DNA of 64,000 bases from G963665925 sp963676345 (GTDB lineage: Bacteria > Bacillota > Clostridia > Peptostreptococcales > Acidaminobacteraceae), in the NCBI GenBank assembly GCA_963676345.2, contig CAXXTS010000002.1, positions 248,001 to 312,000 on the forward strand, read 5' to 3'. Each line of letters opens with the position of its first letter. The stretch's first letter is position 1. Position numbers and translations under genes: made by a program. The notes beneath the pieces are model-generated. The model did not search any database and was not told the origin of the DNA. It was given only the letters and a program-made list of their open reading frames with translations. This document shows positions 28,281 to 37,590 of the stretch, piece after piece.

Positions 28281-28350
28281 AGCAAATTAAAAATGCCGAC
28301 TAACTAACGCAACTTTTCCTGCGTAAGTCAGCCGGCATTTCAATTTGCTT
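28281..28350. terminator. Bidirectional intrinsic terminator
   Basis: AAATGCCG ... CGGCATTT plus outer AGCAAATT / AATTTGCT arms between the convergent EF-G and dihydrofolate reductase genes. Confidence 0.88.
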
Positions 28351-28354
28351 ACAT

Positions 28355-28858
28355 TTAATCATTCTTACGATATACCGTAAACACATGGGGATGCATGTGT
28401 TCAATATTCTCCCGTTCCGCCTTAACAGAGTCAATTATCCACCTGTTAGAAATCTTCGGAAAGTACACACTTGCTTCAAAATCCTGAAAGATATGGGTAA
28501 TATAAAGCCGGTCTGCCAGAGGCATAAACTGCTCATAGATTGATCCGCCACCAATGATAAATATTTCCTTGTCCTTAGCTAAATCAAGCGAACGTGCAAT
28601 TTTTAGGCTTTCATCTATGCTTCTTGCAACATAAGCCCCCTCGTGTTCAAAATCATCACGTCGCGTGATAATGATGTTCTCGCGTCCTTTTAGAGGCCCG
28701 TTTGGAAGTGATAAAAAAGTCTTTCGGCCCATAATTAAAATATGACCTTTAGTTACTTGATTAAAGTACTTCAAATCTGGCGATATGTGACAAAGCAGTG
28801 CATTTGATTGTCCAATTTCATTATGAAGCCCAATGGCTGCAATCAGATTGATGCCCAT
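28355..28858 (-). CDS. folA: Dihydrofolate reductase
   Basis: 167 residues. The N-terminal LIAAIGLHNEIGQSNALLCHISPDLKYF, then GRKTFLSLP and IIGGGSIYEQFMPLADRLYITHI are the standard DHFR segments; the active-site acidic residue is Asp in ISPDLKYF. It reduces dihydrofolate to tetrahydrofolate with NADPH. It lies 8 bases after thyA, the enzyme that produces dihydrofolate, in one operon. Confidence 0.95.
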   Translation of the reverse strand: MGINLIAAIGLHNEIGQSNALLCHISPDLKYFNQVTKGHILIMGRKTFLSLPNGPLKGRENIIITRRDDFEHEGAYVARSIDESLKIARSLDLAKDKEIFIIGGGSIYEQFMPLADRLYITHIFQDFEASVYFPKISNRWIIDSVKAERENIEHMHPHVFTVYRKND

Positions 28859-28866
28859 GCGCCCTC

Positions 28867-29733
28867 CTATATTCCTAAATCAAACTTCAATTGTGGTTTA
28901 AGTGGAGAATAGTCCTGCATTTTAAAATCGTCAATGGTAAAGTCAAAAAAGTTTGTCTTGTCTGTATCCAGTATAAGCCTTGGCAAAGGCATATCCGGAT
29001 TATCCTTAAAGCGCTTGACGAGTTCCTTCGCCTGATTAAAATGCCGATCGTAAATGTGCAGATTATGTGTATAATGTGCAAATACACCGACCTCAAGACC
29101 ACAGTGCCTTGCAACCATCAGCATGAGTGCAGTGTACTGAATTTTATTGATATGACCTGCAACCAAATAGTCATTTGAGCGCTGAACGAGTGTCATATCT
29201 AAATAGCGTACCGTCTTACCCTCTTGATCAGTAGACTTTCTTACACTCCACATGGTCATAAATGCGCAGGGGTTAAGTCCTTCTGTTTCTTTGAAATCAT
29301 TTTCTTGCCATAAGCTAATAATATGTCTTCTACCATAGGGTTGATTTTTTATGCCTTCAAGCAGGCCATTCATCAAGTCATACTTTTTAACGGTTGCCCC
29401 ATAGCGCATGCCAATGGTTTTACCGTCACCAACCGCCCATTCGTCCCACCAGTGGATATTGTATTTGTCTTTAAGCATCTGGAGTTCACTGGACTGGTCT
29501 TGATAGATCCAAAATATTTCCTTAATGCCTGATTTCCAACCGATTGGTCTTAGCCCTGTAATGGGATATACGCCCTTTGATAGGTCATACTTCTCAAAGT
29601 TTTGCGTAATAAAACGTGTATGTGAGGGTGTGCCATCCTTATAAACTGGACGCACATTCCCATCAAAATCATCGCTGCCATCTTCCATGATTTCAACAAT
29701 ATTGTCAATATACATCTTATCTACTCTATTCAA
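28867..29733 (-). CDS. thyA: Thymidylate synthase
   Basis: 288 residues. Catalytic Cys in GLNPCAFMTMW, substrate-binding QPYGRRHIISLWQ, and QRSNDYLVAGHINKIQYTALM are all present. It makes dTMP from dUMP with methylene-tetrahydrofolate. The reading frame begins with a TTG (29733) preceded by AGGGGGC; an ATG at 29715 is the alternative start. The sequence is of the longer, phage-like/Bacillus ThyA type rather than ThyX. Confidence 0.95.
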   Translation of the reverse strand: MNRVDKMYIDNIVEIMEDGSDDFDGNVRPVYKDGTPSHTRFITQNFEKYDLSKGVYPITGLRPIGWKSGIKEIFWIYQDQSSELQMLKDKYNIHWWDEWAVGDGKTIGMRYGATVKKYDLMNGLLEGIKNQPYGRRHIISLWQENDFKETEGLNPCAFMTMWSVRKSTDQEGKTVRYLDMTLVQRSNDYLVAGHINKIQYTALMLMVARHCGLEVGVFAHYTHNLHIYDRHFNQAKELVKRFKDNPDMPLPRLILDTDKTNFFDFTIDDFKMQDYSPLKPQLKFDLGI

Positions 29734-29906
29734 AATGTTGCCCCCTAGTTCACTCTACTTGTTGTAATCCACCTGATAGTCTCTTGATCTTCATCCTAGA
29801 ACATGAGTGCTTCATAAAATGCCTCAACATATTTAAGATGGCTCCGCATTACAATGGAATGATTCAAGTCATTCAGGTCTATTACTATTCTAAAGGAATC
29901 TGCAGC

Positions 29907-30965
29907 CTAAATCCAATTTCTTTTTTTAAAAAAAGCAAGCATGCCTCCAGCTAAAAGGACACAAGTTAACAAAAAAAGTGCAAAGCCTGCTTTAAGTTCA
30001 AGTACAGGCATATTCACAAAATTCATGCCAAAAACGCCCGATAGAAAGGACAGGGGAATAAATACCGCAGAAAATATGGTGAGTGTGGTCATGACCTTGT
30101 TCATTTCATTACTTGCATTGGCCATATACATATCATGTAAACTCTTAACCATTTCCTTGTAAGTCTCTAGTGTCTCATGTATATGACTAATATGTTCCTT
30201 TAAATCGTTAAAATATTCGGCCATGTCCTCAAATAGCGGTTCTTCACTGGCCTTGAAAAAATCGGCAATAGCCCCCTGAACCGGTGTCACTGCACTTTGC
30301 AGGTAGTGTAGTTCCTTTCTGAGCTTATAAATGGCATCGCCGCTTTCTTTTCGGTTGTCCAGCACCAGAAGTTCAATCTCTCTAAAACGCTGGGCAAAGT
30401 TTCCAAGGACATTGTAGTAGTTGTCAATTAAGGCGTCCATTAGTACATAATACAAGTAGTCGCTTCCTTTTTCGCGCACTTGCCCCTTGCTTTCCTTAAT
30501 CCTTTGGCGGATTTCATCAAAAACGTCCCCTTCTGTTTCCTGAAAGGTCACGACAATGTTGTCCTTTTGAATTAAGGTGATATGTTCATGAATCGTATCT
30601 TGATCTTTCAGATAAATCATTTTCATAATAGTGAAGAGATAGCTGTTGGTCTGCTCAATTTTACTCCACTCAGAAACATGGACAATGTCTTCCACGTCCA
30701 TGATATGCATCCCAAAAAAGCTTGCAAACTCTTGAATCAAGCCTATGTCATGAAGTCCTGTCACATTGTACCAATGAATGGTCTGCGAATGCTCTGGCGG
30801 AGCAAACACAGATACAATTTCTCTACTGTATGTATTGGGACTGTACTCAATATGGTCAATTGAAATAGGTACACTCTTATAGATACCTGTATACTGTATT
30901 GTCCCAGGCGGTTCTGTTGTCCGTTTTTTCTTTCCTAGCTGCTTAAATGTATCGTGAATATGCAC
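29907..30965 (-). CDS. corA: CorA-family magnesium/divalent cation channel
   Basis: 352 residues. A large cytoplasmic domain with long helices (about 1-290) is followed by two membrane helices. The signature GMN occurs in SGVFGMNFVNMP at the end of the first, and a basic C-terminal tail KKRNWI follows the second. It forms a pentameric channel for Mg2+ (possibly Co2+ or Ni2+). A promoter lies at 31042-31071, and no M-box-like leader was seen. Monocistronic. Confidence 0.93.
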   Translation of the reverse strand: MHIHDTFKQLGKKKRTTEPPGTIQYTGIYKSVPISIDHIEYSPNTYSREIVSVFAPPEHSQTIHWYNVTGLHDIGLIQEFASFFGMHIMDVEDIVHVSEWSKIEQTNSYLFTIMKMIYLKDQDTIHEHITLIQKDNIVVTFQETEGDVFDEIRQRIKESKGQVREKGSDYLYYVLMDALIDNYYNVLGNFAQRFREIELLVLDNRKESGDAIYKLRKELHYLQSAVTPVQGAIADFFKASEEPLFEDMAEYFNDLKEHISHIHETLETYKEMVKSLHDMYMANASNEMNKVMTTLTIFSAVFIPLSFLSGVFGMNFVNMPVLELKAGFALFLLTCVLLAGGMLAFFKKRNWI

Positions 30966-31041
30966 AGTCCGTCTCCTTTCGTTAACGCGTATACTGTTTC
31001 AATTCAGCATACTGTTGCTGAGTATAGATGACCTTTTATTA

Positions 31042-31071
31042 AGTATAAATATATATTAGACCTGTTTTCAA
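31042..31071 (-). promoter_or_regulatory. Vegetative promoter of corA
   Basis: On the minus strand TTGAAA (31066-31071), 18-base spacer, TATACT (31042-31047). Confidence 0.65.
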
Positions 31072-31183
31072 TGATTCATCTTGCTAGGCACCCTATTTGT
31101 GAAACAAACGAACGTCACACACCTGTACAAGGGTGGTCAAGCTGCTTATAATGCATGTATTTCTCCCTTTGTCCTTAAAATGA

Positions 31184-31205
31184 AGGAGCTGCATATTCGC
31201 AGCTC
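31184..31205 (-). terminator. Hairpin after the chemoreceptor gene
   Basis: GGAGCTGC-N6-GCAGCTCC, followed on the minus strand by TTCATTTT; a moderate intrinsic terminator about 50 bases past the stop at 31257. Confidence 0.65.
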
Positions 31206-31256
31206 CTAACTTAAGACATCTATAAATCTTTCAAATTACTATGCTGCTGCACTAAC

Positions 31257-33311
31257 CTAGTCAACTTTGAAATAGTCAATTTTGGTATTGAGTTCAGCAG
31301 ACAGCATATTCAGGTGCTCTGCATTCACAGCAACCTGCTCCACAGCTTTTGTCTGTTCATCCATTGAGCGTTCAACTTCTTCAGTTGAAGCAGCTGTTTC
31401 CTCTGATACCGCTGAAATATTGTTCACAGCACCAACCAGTTGATTCTTGCTTCCATTAAGTGCGTCCAATTCATTGACCACAATGTCTATTTGCGTAAAA
31501 ATTTGTTCGACAGAAGCAAATATTTGATCAAAGGCCTGGTTCACATCTCCAACGGCCTCTTTCTGCTGATCGTTCATCTCACTCACTTCATTCATAACGG
31601 TCACGGTATCTTTACTTTCATCTTGAATATCGATGATAATATTTCTAATTTCTTCAGCCGCTTCGCTCGAGCTTTCAGCAAGCTTACGAATTTCATCAGC
31701 AACCACTGCAAAGCCTCTGCCTGCTTCACCAGCTCTTGCAGCTTCAATACTTGCATTGAGGGCTAAGAGGTTTGTTTGCTCTGAAATTGATGTGATGGTC
31801 TGAATAATATCTGTAATAGCATTAGCCTTGCTATCAAGGCTGTTAATTGCTTCTCTAATTTTGACATTGGAAATATCCGCTTGGCTTGATTTCTCCTTAA
31901 GCTTACTAATCGCATTCAGGCCTGTGTGATTCATTTCCAATGCAGACTCAGCATTTTCTTTCATAGATGTTGAGTTCTCCATCAGGATATTGAACTGACT
32001 GTCAATATCAGCGGCAATTTGCGCCCCTGACTCTGCATTTTCAGCAGTCTCCTGTGATCCTTTCGTAATTTCCTGAATGGTCATAGCAACCTGATCAACT
32101 GTGGCATTGGTTTCTTCACTCATTGCCGCCAAATTCGATGCAGAGTCCACCATATCATGTGAAACATGTTTGGCTTCTTGAATCAACTCTCTCACAGAAT
32201 CAGCCATTTCATTAAGCCCATTGGCAAGCACCATGGTTTCATCTTTAGACTTCACGTTTGCCACAACTGTAAAGTCACCATTTTTGATCTTTTCAAGTAC
32301 TTCTACAATATGTTTGATTGGTTTTGTAATGCTGTTGCCCATAAATACAGAAACCCCAATAGCAACAATAATAGAAACGACAATGATGCCAATCAGGATG
32401 TAAAGTACATGAAATACAATGGCAAGCACTTCGCTTTCAGGCACGCTTGAAGCAACCACCCAGCCATTGTTTAAGTGCCCATACGCAGCGAGAACCATTT
32501 TTCCATCAGCACGGTTATAGCGTGTGAAGCCAGTGCCACTTCCATTGACTTCTTCAATGAGCGTTTGATAATCGCCATGGTCTGTAATATTCTCTGCAAA
32601 ATCTATGCTTGGATGAATGATGATTTTACCATCTGCATCCATCATATAAAGGTATCCCGTGTCAAATAGAACCGTTTCACTTAACATCTGTTCCATATCA
32701 TCCAGATATAAATCCATCCCTGCTAAGCCAATAGCTTTTCCGTCCACAATAATTGGCTCGACATATGAGGTAATAATTCCGCCTGCTTCAGATTCATAGG
32801 GGAATGTCCATACAGCCCGTTTATCATCTATCGGTATATTATACCAAGCATTGTAATCATCATAATAGTCCATACCAAATGAATCTTGAAGTTCAAAAGA
32901 CCCATCTTCCGTTTCATGCATCCAAATATCGACTTCCTGATCAAACATCTTTGTATTGAAATAGACATAGATGGACCGGGTCAAATCCGTATTTTCGCCT
33001 AATACCTTAGCACGCTCACTAACATCCTTTTTATACTCTTGTAAATAAGTCTTGTCTGCAAGTGCCCTGTTGACATCAATATCTGCCTTAACGAAATTTC
33101 CCATAACACTTACAGCAGACTCAATATCAGAAAAATCCTGCTCAAAGCGGTTAATACTCGAACTGATTTGAACCTCAGCAGCCTTTCTTGCTTCACCACC
33201 GACATTGTTGTTGAGCATCACACCGACAACCGATCCTACAATAATCAGTGAAACCAGATTCACAAACAATATCGATCCCATTATTTTAGCTGAAATTTTC
33301 TTATGTTTCAA
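31257..33311 (-). CDS. Methyl-accepting chemotaxis protein with dCache sensor
   Basis: About 684 residues. Membrane segment near 9-31, an extracellular double-Cache domain (about 40-280), a second membrane segment, HAMP (about 315-365), and a cytoplasmic signalling domain with the hairpin tip SEQTNLLALNASIEAARAGEAGRGFAVVADE (shortened here to its recognisable parts: EQTNLLALN, AGEAGRGFAVVA). The start is taken as TTG 33311 because AGGGAGGT lies 7 bases upstream; a GTG at 33320 overlaps that site. It signals to CheA/CheW; ligand unknown. Confidence 0.93.
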   Translation of the reverse strand: MKHKKISAKIMGSILFVNLVSLIIVGSVVGVMLNNNVGGEARKAAEVQISSSINRFEQDFSDIESAVSVMGNFVKADIDVNRALADKTYLQEYKKDVSERAKVLGENTDLTRSIYVYFNTKMFDQEVDIWMHETEDGSFELQDSFGMDYYDDYNAWYNIPIDDKRAVWTFPYESEAGGIITSYVEPIIVDGKAIGLAGMDLYLDDMEQMLSETVLFDTGYLYMMDADGKIIIHPSIDFAENITDHGDYQTLIEEVNGSGTGFTRYNRADGKMVLAAYGHLNNGWVVASSVPESEVLAIVFHVLYILIGIIVVSIIVAIGVSVFMGNSITKPIKHIVEVLEKIKNGDFTVVANVKSKDETMVLANGLNEMADSVRELIQEAKHVSHDMVDSASNLAAMSEETNATVDQVAMTIQEITKGSQETAENAESGAQIAADIDSQFNILMENSTSMKENAESALEMNHTGLNAISKLKEKSSQADISNVKIREAINSLDSKANAITDIIQTITSISEQTNLLALNASIEAARAGEAGRGFAVVADEIRKLAESSSEAAEEIRNIIIDIQDESKDTVTVMNEVSEMNDQQKEAVGDVNQAFDQIFASVEQIFTQIDIVVNELDALNGSKNQLVGAVNNISAVSEETAASTEEVERSMDEQTKAVEQVAVNAEHLNMLSAELNTKIDYFKVD

Positions 33312-33376
33312 TAAACCCACCTCCCTTGAGACATCTATACCCCAAACGGTAGATTTATTGCATCTATAATTAAATT

Positions 33377-34777
33377 TTACTTAACATTATTTATTGGAAA
33401 ACCCGCTGATTTCAAAAGTGTGGACCGATCAAGCTTTCCACCTTCTTTAGCAGGAAATACGCCCTCAAAAAATATTTTATGGGGACGCATAGCACCGTCT
33501 AGACCTTCTAAGACTTTCTTTCTTAAGTCCGCCTTTTCTCTTTCATTAAATGTCCCTTCAACAGCAAGCAGATAGTTTTCGCCTCGCTTTGCATCCTTAA
33601 TTCTGAGAGCTGCTGTACGCACACCCTTCAAGTGCTTTTCTGCAATTTCTTCAATTTCATGAAGGTCTATCATTTTTCCCGATTTGCTGATGACGTCTCC
33701 TTTGCGACCCTTTATATACAACATTCCGTCACGATAACATCCACAATCTCCTGTAAACTGCCACCCCTCAAAGCCACAAGCTGCAAAAGGACTTTTTATC
33801 CAAATTTCGTCACCCTTCATTTTTAGCTCGACACCGGGAAATAATTTCCCAACTGCATTTGGATGGGCTCGTTTTGCTTGGCTGCTGATAATGGAGATGT
33901 AACTCAGTTCTGCGGTACCATAAAATTCAATAAAACGGATGGATTTTTCATAATTTAGAACACAGTCTAATGTGGACTTTGCGATTTTTTCACCTGCAGA
34001 TACAATGGTATTCAGTGTTTTTAGTATGGCTTTGCTATTCCTTAAAACCAATCCCAGCACAGTGGGTACCATATACACCACTTGTGGTTTAAAATATTTT
34101 GCTTGGTTAAGAATGTGCTTTGGACTTACACTCTGTTCAATGCAAATGCTTCCACCTGTATAAAGCGTACCAAGAACAATATTCAAATTACCTGTATAGG
34201 CTAGTGCACCTGCTACTAAAAGACGGGTTCCTGTGATAATTCCAAACTGATCGTTTTGATACTCAAACGCATCCGTCCAGCTCTTGGCATCCCTCAAAGC
34301 CGCTTTGCAGTATGCGCCTGTACCACTTGAAAACACGATCTGTTGTGTAATGTGGATTTCGTCGCCTTTACAGGCAATTTCACATCCTATACGAGCAATA
34401 GAAGCGAGGCCTTGTTTCTTCTGTTTACGAAGCAAGTCTTCTACATCCTGTTTAGTGATTCTTTGAAGACTGCGTAAATAACCTGAATTTACGAGCTGCT
34501 TAGCAGCTTTCTGAGCATCTGACTGGTTTGGTGGCACAATCCCTACCGAAGCTCCTAAACTTGAATATGCTAAAAATGCAATTAACTGATCTGATGCTGT
34601 TGGCAGATCTATCAATAAGCCCACCTTTTCAAATCCATTTTCAGAGCAGGCAATAGCCTTTCTAAGCACGTTTACTCTCTCAAGCAGCCCTTCGTATGTA
34701 AGATTTTCTGCTCTTGTTGACAGCGCAATAGTATCCGGGTTTTTTTTCGCCCAGTTAACAAGCTTTTTATAATACAT
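33377..34777 (-). CDS. AMP-binding acyl-CoA ligase-like protein (YhfT/VraA type)
   Basis: 466 residues. Core motifs of the adenylate-forming family are seen but altered: the P-loop reads SSGTGAYCK, then EFYGTAELS, FTGDCG, the hinge KGRKGDVISKSGK, and the catalytic Lys in GGKLDRSTLLK. It lies 10 bases after the thiolase-like gene in a BirA-controlled operon with bioY. That arrangement matches bioY2-yhfT-yhfS of Bacillus subtilis and vraA/vraB of Staphylococcus. It probably activates a fatty or dicarboxylic acid connected with biotin supply; the substrate is unproven. Confidence 0.82.
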   Translation of the reverse strand: MYYKKLVNWAKKNPDTIALSTRAENLTYEGLLERVNVLRKAIACSENGFEKVGLLIDLPTASDQLIAFLAYSSLGASVGIVPPNQSDAQKAAKQLVNSGYLRSLQRITKQDVEDLLRKQKKQGLASIARIGCEIACKGDEIHITQQIVFSSGTGAYCKAALRDAKSWTDAFEYQNDQFGIITGTRLLVAGALAYTGNLNIVLGTLYTGGSICIEQSVSPKHILNQAKYFKPQVVYMVPTVLGLVLRNSKAILKTLNTIVSAGEKIAKSTLDCVLNYEKSIRFIEFYGTAELSYISIISSQAKRAHPNAVGKLFPGVELKMKGDEIWIKSPFAACGFEGWQFTGDCGCYRDGMLYIKGRKGDVISKSGKMIDLHEIEEIAEKHLKGVRTAALRIKDAKRGENYLLAVEGTFNEREKADLRKKVLEGLDGAMRPHKIFFEGVFPAKEGGKLDRSTLLKSAGFPINNVK

Positions 34778-34787
34778 TTGACACCTC

Positions 34788-35933
34788 TTAAATCCGTTTA
34801 ATGGCCACTGCTATCCCCAACCCACCAGCAACACCCATCGAAGCAATTCCAACTTGACCTGGTGCAAGCGCCACTGTCAAATGGGTTAATAAAATGGCGC
34901 CTGTAGCACCGTATGGATGTCCATAAGCCAATGTCCCGCCAAGGGGGTTAAGCTTTTCATGAGGAATTTTCAAGTGCTTCATAAAGCTCCAAGTCTTGAC
35001 TGCAAAGGCTTCATTGACTTCAAAATATATTACATTTTCCCTTTTGATATTTAGGGTTATCATTATTTTTTTTACAGCACTCAGGGCACCTAGAGGCGAG
35101 TAGGAAGGATTCACACTAACACATTCCACACCCAGTATTTCTGCATCAGGTATAAGCTTGAATTTTTCAAGGGCATGCTCAGAAGCAATCAACATGCCTG
35201 CTGCGCCATCATGGGTTAAGCAGGCATTTCCCGCTGTTATACGCCCACCTGGTTCCACGAGAGAAGGCATTCTGCTTAAAAGACGCATACTCATCTTGGG
35301 CCGAATAGATTCATCTTCATAGGGTTTTGAGCCCTCCGTTTTTAAAGAAATGATTCTTTCCTTCAGCTTACTCTTTACTTCCTCAGAGGCTGCACGCTGA
35401 TGTGAGATGTATGCAATTTCATCAAGCCGGGTTCGTTCCACGTCGAGAAGGGCCGCTGTGTTCTCTGCCCCTTCCAGCATGCCTTGATCTTTAAGATCGA
35501 GCGGTGTAAATGGAGCACGAACCAGCGGGCTAGGATAATATGGCTTTTTAGGGTCACATGCATGTAGGCATTTATCCGGTTCGAGACTGGTACTTTCAGC
35601 ACCCCCCGCAAAAACAAGATCATGCATCTGACTTTGAACCAGTGCCGTTGCCAGTTCGACTGCCATCAGGCTCCCTCCACACTGATAATCCACCGTTACA
35701 GACGGCGGACATGCTCTTCCAAAAGCGTGAAGGCCACTAAACCTAGCAATATTACCACCTTGTCCCACTGAATTCGCTAAAATTATTTTTTCAATTGATC
35801 TTGGGTCTACCTTTGAATGTTCTATCACACTGCGCATCATCTCAGCGCCAAGTTTTTCAACTGGTATGTACTTGAAACACCCACCGGTTTTACCGATGGG
35901 TGTTCTCATAGCACTGCATATATACGTTTTCAT
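34788..35933 (-). CDS. Thiolase-like protein (YhfS/VraB type)
   Basis: 381 residues. The nucleophile Cys lies in DYQCGGSLMAVE, and NEAFA and GGTLAYGHPYGATGA carry the Asn and His of the thiolase site. The usual second catalytic Cys near the C-terminus (CIGGG) reads SMGVAGG, so the acid/base Cys is missing. This suggests altered chemistry, perhaps chain-condensing or hydrolytic. Its ATG overlaps the bioY stop by one base, showing translational coupling. Family resemblance to acetyl-CoA acetyltransferase is clear, but activity is uncertain. Confidence 0.87.
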   Translation of the reverse strand: MKTYICSAMRTPIGKTGGCFKYIPVEKLGAEMMRSVIEHSKVDPRSIEKIILANSVGQGGNIARFSGLHAFGRACPPSVTVDYQCGGSLMAVELATALVQSQMHDLVFAGGAESTSLEPDKCLHACDPKKPYYPSPLVRAPFTPLDLKDQGMLEGAENTAALLDVERTRLDEIAYISHQRAASEEVKSKLKERIISLKTEGSKPYEDESIRPKMSMRLLSRMPSLVEPGGRITAGNACLTHDGAAGMLIASEHALEKFKLIPDAEILGVECVSVNPSYSPLGALSAVKKIMITLNIKRENVIYFEVNEAFAVKTWSFMKHLKIPHEKLNPLGGTLAYGHPYGATGAILLTHLTVALAPGQVGIASMGVAGGLGIAVAIKRI

Positions 35934-36475
35934 TACCTTACTACCAAACCAAGTGCTTTATTGATACGAACGCCAATAAATGCGGCCAGTCCAATTTTTA
36001 GGGCATCGCCAATGATGAATGGGTAAAGACCAGCTGCCAGTGCACTTGGCATATCTAGGTGTAGGATTCCAGCTAGCCATGGCAAGCCGATTGCATACAC
36101 AACGCCAAAACCGCCAATTACACATGCAACAAGTGCGCGCTTAACATCACGTCCATCACCCTTTAAGAAACTGATTACAATTGCCGCTACCAGAAAACCG
36201 ATGATGTATCCGCCGCTTGGGCCTAAAATGACTTCAATGCCTGCTCTTCCATTTGAAAATACAGGTACACCAATTGCACCAAGTAATATAAAAATACCTA
36301 CACTCATACCTGCTGATGCTGGTGCCAGAACCATACCTGCAAGCATGACTGCTAAGGTTTGTCCTGTAATCGGTACGGGTGGTATTGGAATAGAAATGTA
36401 TCCCATTACACTGATTAAAGCTGCAAACATCCCTATCATAGTCATTTCACGCGTCTTACTTTGTCTCATGTTCAT
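35933..36475 (-). CDS. bioY: Biotin ECF transporter S component
   Basis: 180 residues with six membrane segments. PPVPITGQTLAVMLAGMVLAP and LGPSGGYIIGFLVAA are classic BioY motifs. It binds biotin and works alone or with a shared energy-coupling module (ATPase and EcfT not next to it; the cobalt/nickel module at 52.6-55.3 kb has its own S component). It sits in a BirA-controlled operon, as expected for a biotin importer. Confidence 0.95.
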   Translation of the reverse strand: MNMRQSKTREMTMIGMFAALISVMGYISIPIPPVPITGQTLAVMLAGMVLAPASAGMSVGIFILLGAIGVPVFSNGRAGIEVILGPSGGYIIGFLVAAIVISFLKGDGRDVKRALVACVIGGFGVVYAIGLPWLAGILHLDMPSALAAGLYPFIIGDALKIGLAAFIGVRINKALGLVVR

Positions 36476-36508
36476 TCTCCTGTACTTATACTTTTTGTAA
36501 TATGGACT

Positions 36509-37114
36509 TTATTTTGTTTGTACCGTAAAAAGGATTGTATCTCCACGTTTGCCACAACGTGACTGCATATCGTATACCCATAACTCATCAACAAGGAGTG
36601 CGTTTTTAAATCTGAATTTTATAGATGACCCCTTAATAAGCATCTTATCTTGGCTAAGCACCTCGTCGATGATTACAAGAGCAGGCACAACTGCACGTGG
36701 CCCTTGGTGAATAAAATTGTCATCACTAGAATACTGAATATACGCATCAATTTTCGTCTTGCTGACAGCATGTGCGTCTCTCACGGATTGGCCTTCATGC
36801 GTATTTTTTTTCTGATCATGACCAAGTACCGGATTTGTTTTTTTTGATTCTGCTTTGGACGCTGCTAACGTGCATTTAAAAGCTACTTTTCCGCTCTCGC
36901 ATTCACCCTCTGCAATGAGGTAATGAGTACACCTTCCAGCAGCGACGCGTTTCTTAAATTTAAAATCGTATTGACTGAAATCGGCACTTTCTTTGAGTTC
37001 AGACAAGGCGCTCATCGTTGACACATTTATTTCACCAATAAAGAGGCCCGCCTGCCCCTCACCCTTAAGATGCTTTAGAACATTCACAATCCATTTGGCT
37101 AATTGTGTTCTCAT
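36509..37114 (-). CDS. Hotdog-fold (MaoC-like / VraC-like) protein
   Basis: 201 residues. The C-terminal half resembles MaoC-type hydratases: YSSDDNFIHQG in place of SGDxNPIH, then a hydrophobic helix and KFRFKNALLVDELWVY. The catalytic Asp and His positions (D, H) can be matched. The N-terminal half is shorter and less clear. It is the first gene of the biotin operon, 33 bases before bioY. By analogy with the staphylococcal vraABC group it may act on an acyl-CoA together with the ligase and thiolase-like proteins. Confidence 0.65.
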   Translation of the reverse strand: MRTQLAKWIVNVLKHLKGEGQAGLFIGEINVSTMSALSELKESADFSQYDFKFKKRVAAGRCTHYLIAEGECESGKVAFKCTLAASKAESKKTNPVLGHDQKKNTHEGQSVRDAHAVSKTKIDAYIQYSSDDNFIHQGPRAVVPALVIIDEVLSQDKMLIKGSSIKFRFKNALLVDELWVYDMQSRCGKRGDTILFTVQTK

Positions 37115-37146
37115 ATGCCCCCCGATTTACCTTTCTTTTCGAACTC

Positions 37147-37175
37147 AGTTTAACTGAAAAAGAACACATTGTCAA
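37147..37175 (-). promoter_or_regulatory. Promoter of the biotin operon
   Basis: On the minus strand TTGACA (37170-37175), 17-base spacer, TAAACT (37147-37152). The -35 box lies inside the BirA operator, so bound BirA would block RNA polymerase. Confidence 0.8.
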
Positions 37176-37201
37176 CACGATCGTAACCACAAGTTAACAA
37201 T
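37168..37201. promoter_or_regulatory. BirA (biotin repressor) operator
   Basis: ATTGTCAAC-N16-GTTAACAAT; the half-sites are complementary except at one base and match the Firmicute BirA consensus TTGTTAAC-N14-16-GTTAACAA. It overlaps the -35 of the operon promoter. Confidence 0.88.
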
Positions 37202-37590
37202 AAGAATGACAATAACGCCGCCAAATTACTCAATGAAATTCTAACACCTAGAACTATGGGACAAAATGTATCGTAAAACCTGTTAATAATATACAATTCA
37301 AATATCGGCCAATCTATTCTATAATAAGTAATATACTCATTTTATGCTGTATTGCTGTAATAATGGCAATATGATGTTCTTTTTGAGAATATGATCTATT
37401 CTCTTTGAACTTGCAGCATGGGATGTAAAAGATTTATCAGAAATATGTGAATAAGTTTGTTTATATTGTACAAATAGCGCTTAAATAATTTAAACAGTAC
37501 TTTTTTAATTTTCTGTGAAAGTCTTTTGTATCAAATGGGTATACGATATAAGGCGGTTCATTACTCAAGAGGAATGAAGGAGGGTCTATT
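37202..37590. other. A/T-rich upstream region of the 5'-nucleotidase gene
   Basis: 389 bases without a supported gene. It must contain the promoter for the secreted nucleotidase, but I find no convincing -35/-10 pair. A minus-strand GCCGATAT near 37300 lacks a SigD -35 partner. No riboswitch-like conserved structure was recognised. Confidence 0.5.

Noticed and set aside
29734..29906. A 35-codon in-frame open stretch after the corA TAG stop, reading like a small protein.
   Set aside because: A stretch of this length without a stop occurs by chance fairly often, it has no good start, and corA already ends in a normal C-terminus.
37295..37330. GCCGATAT on the minus strand before the biotin operon, as a SigD -10.
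   Set aside because: There is no TAAA-like element 14-16 bases upstream of it, and the operon has a better promoter.
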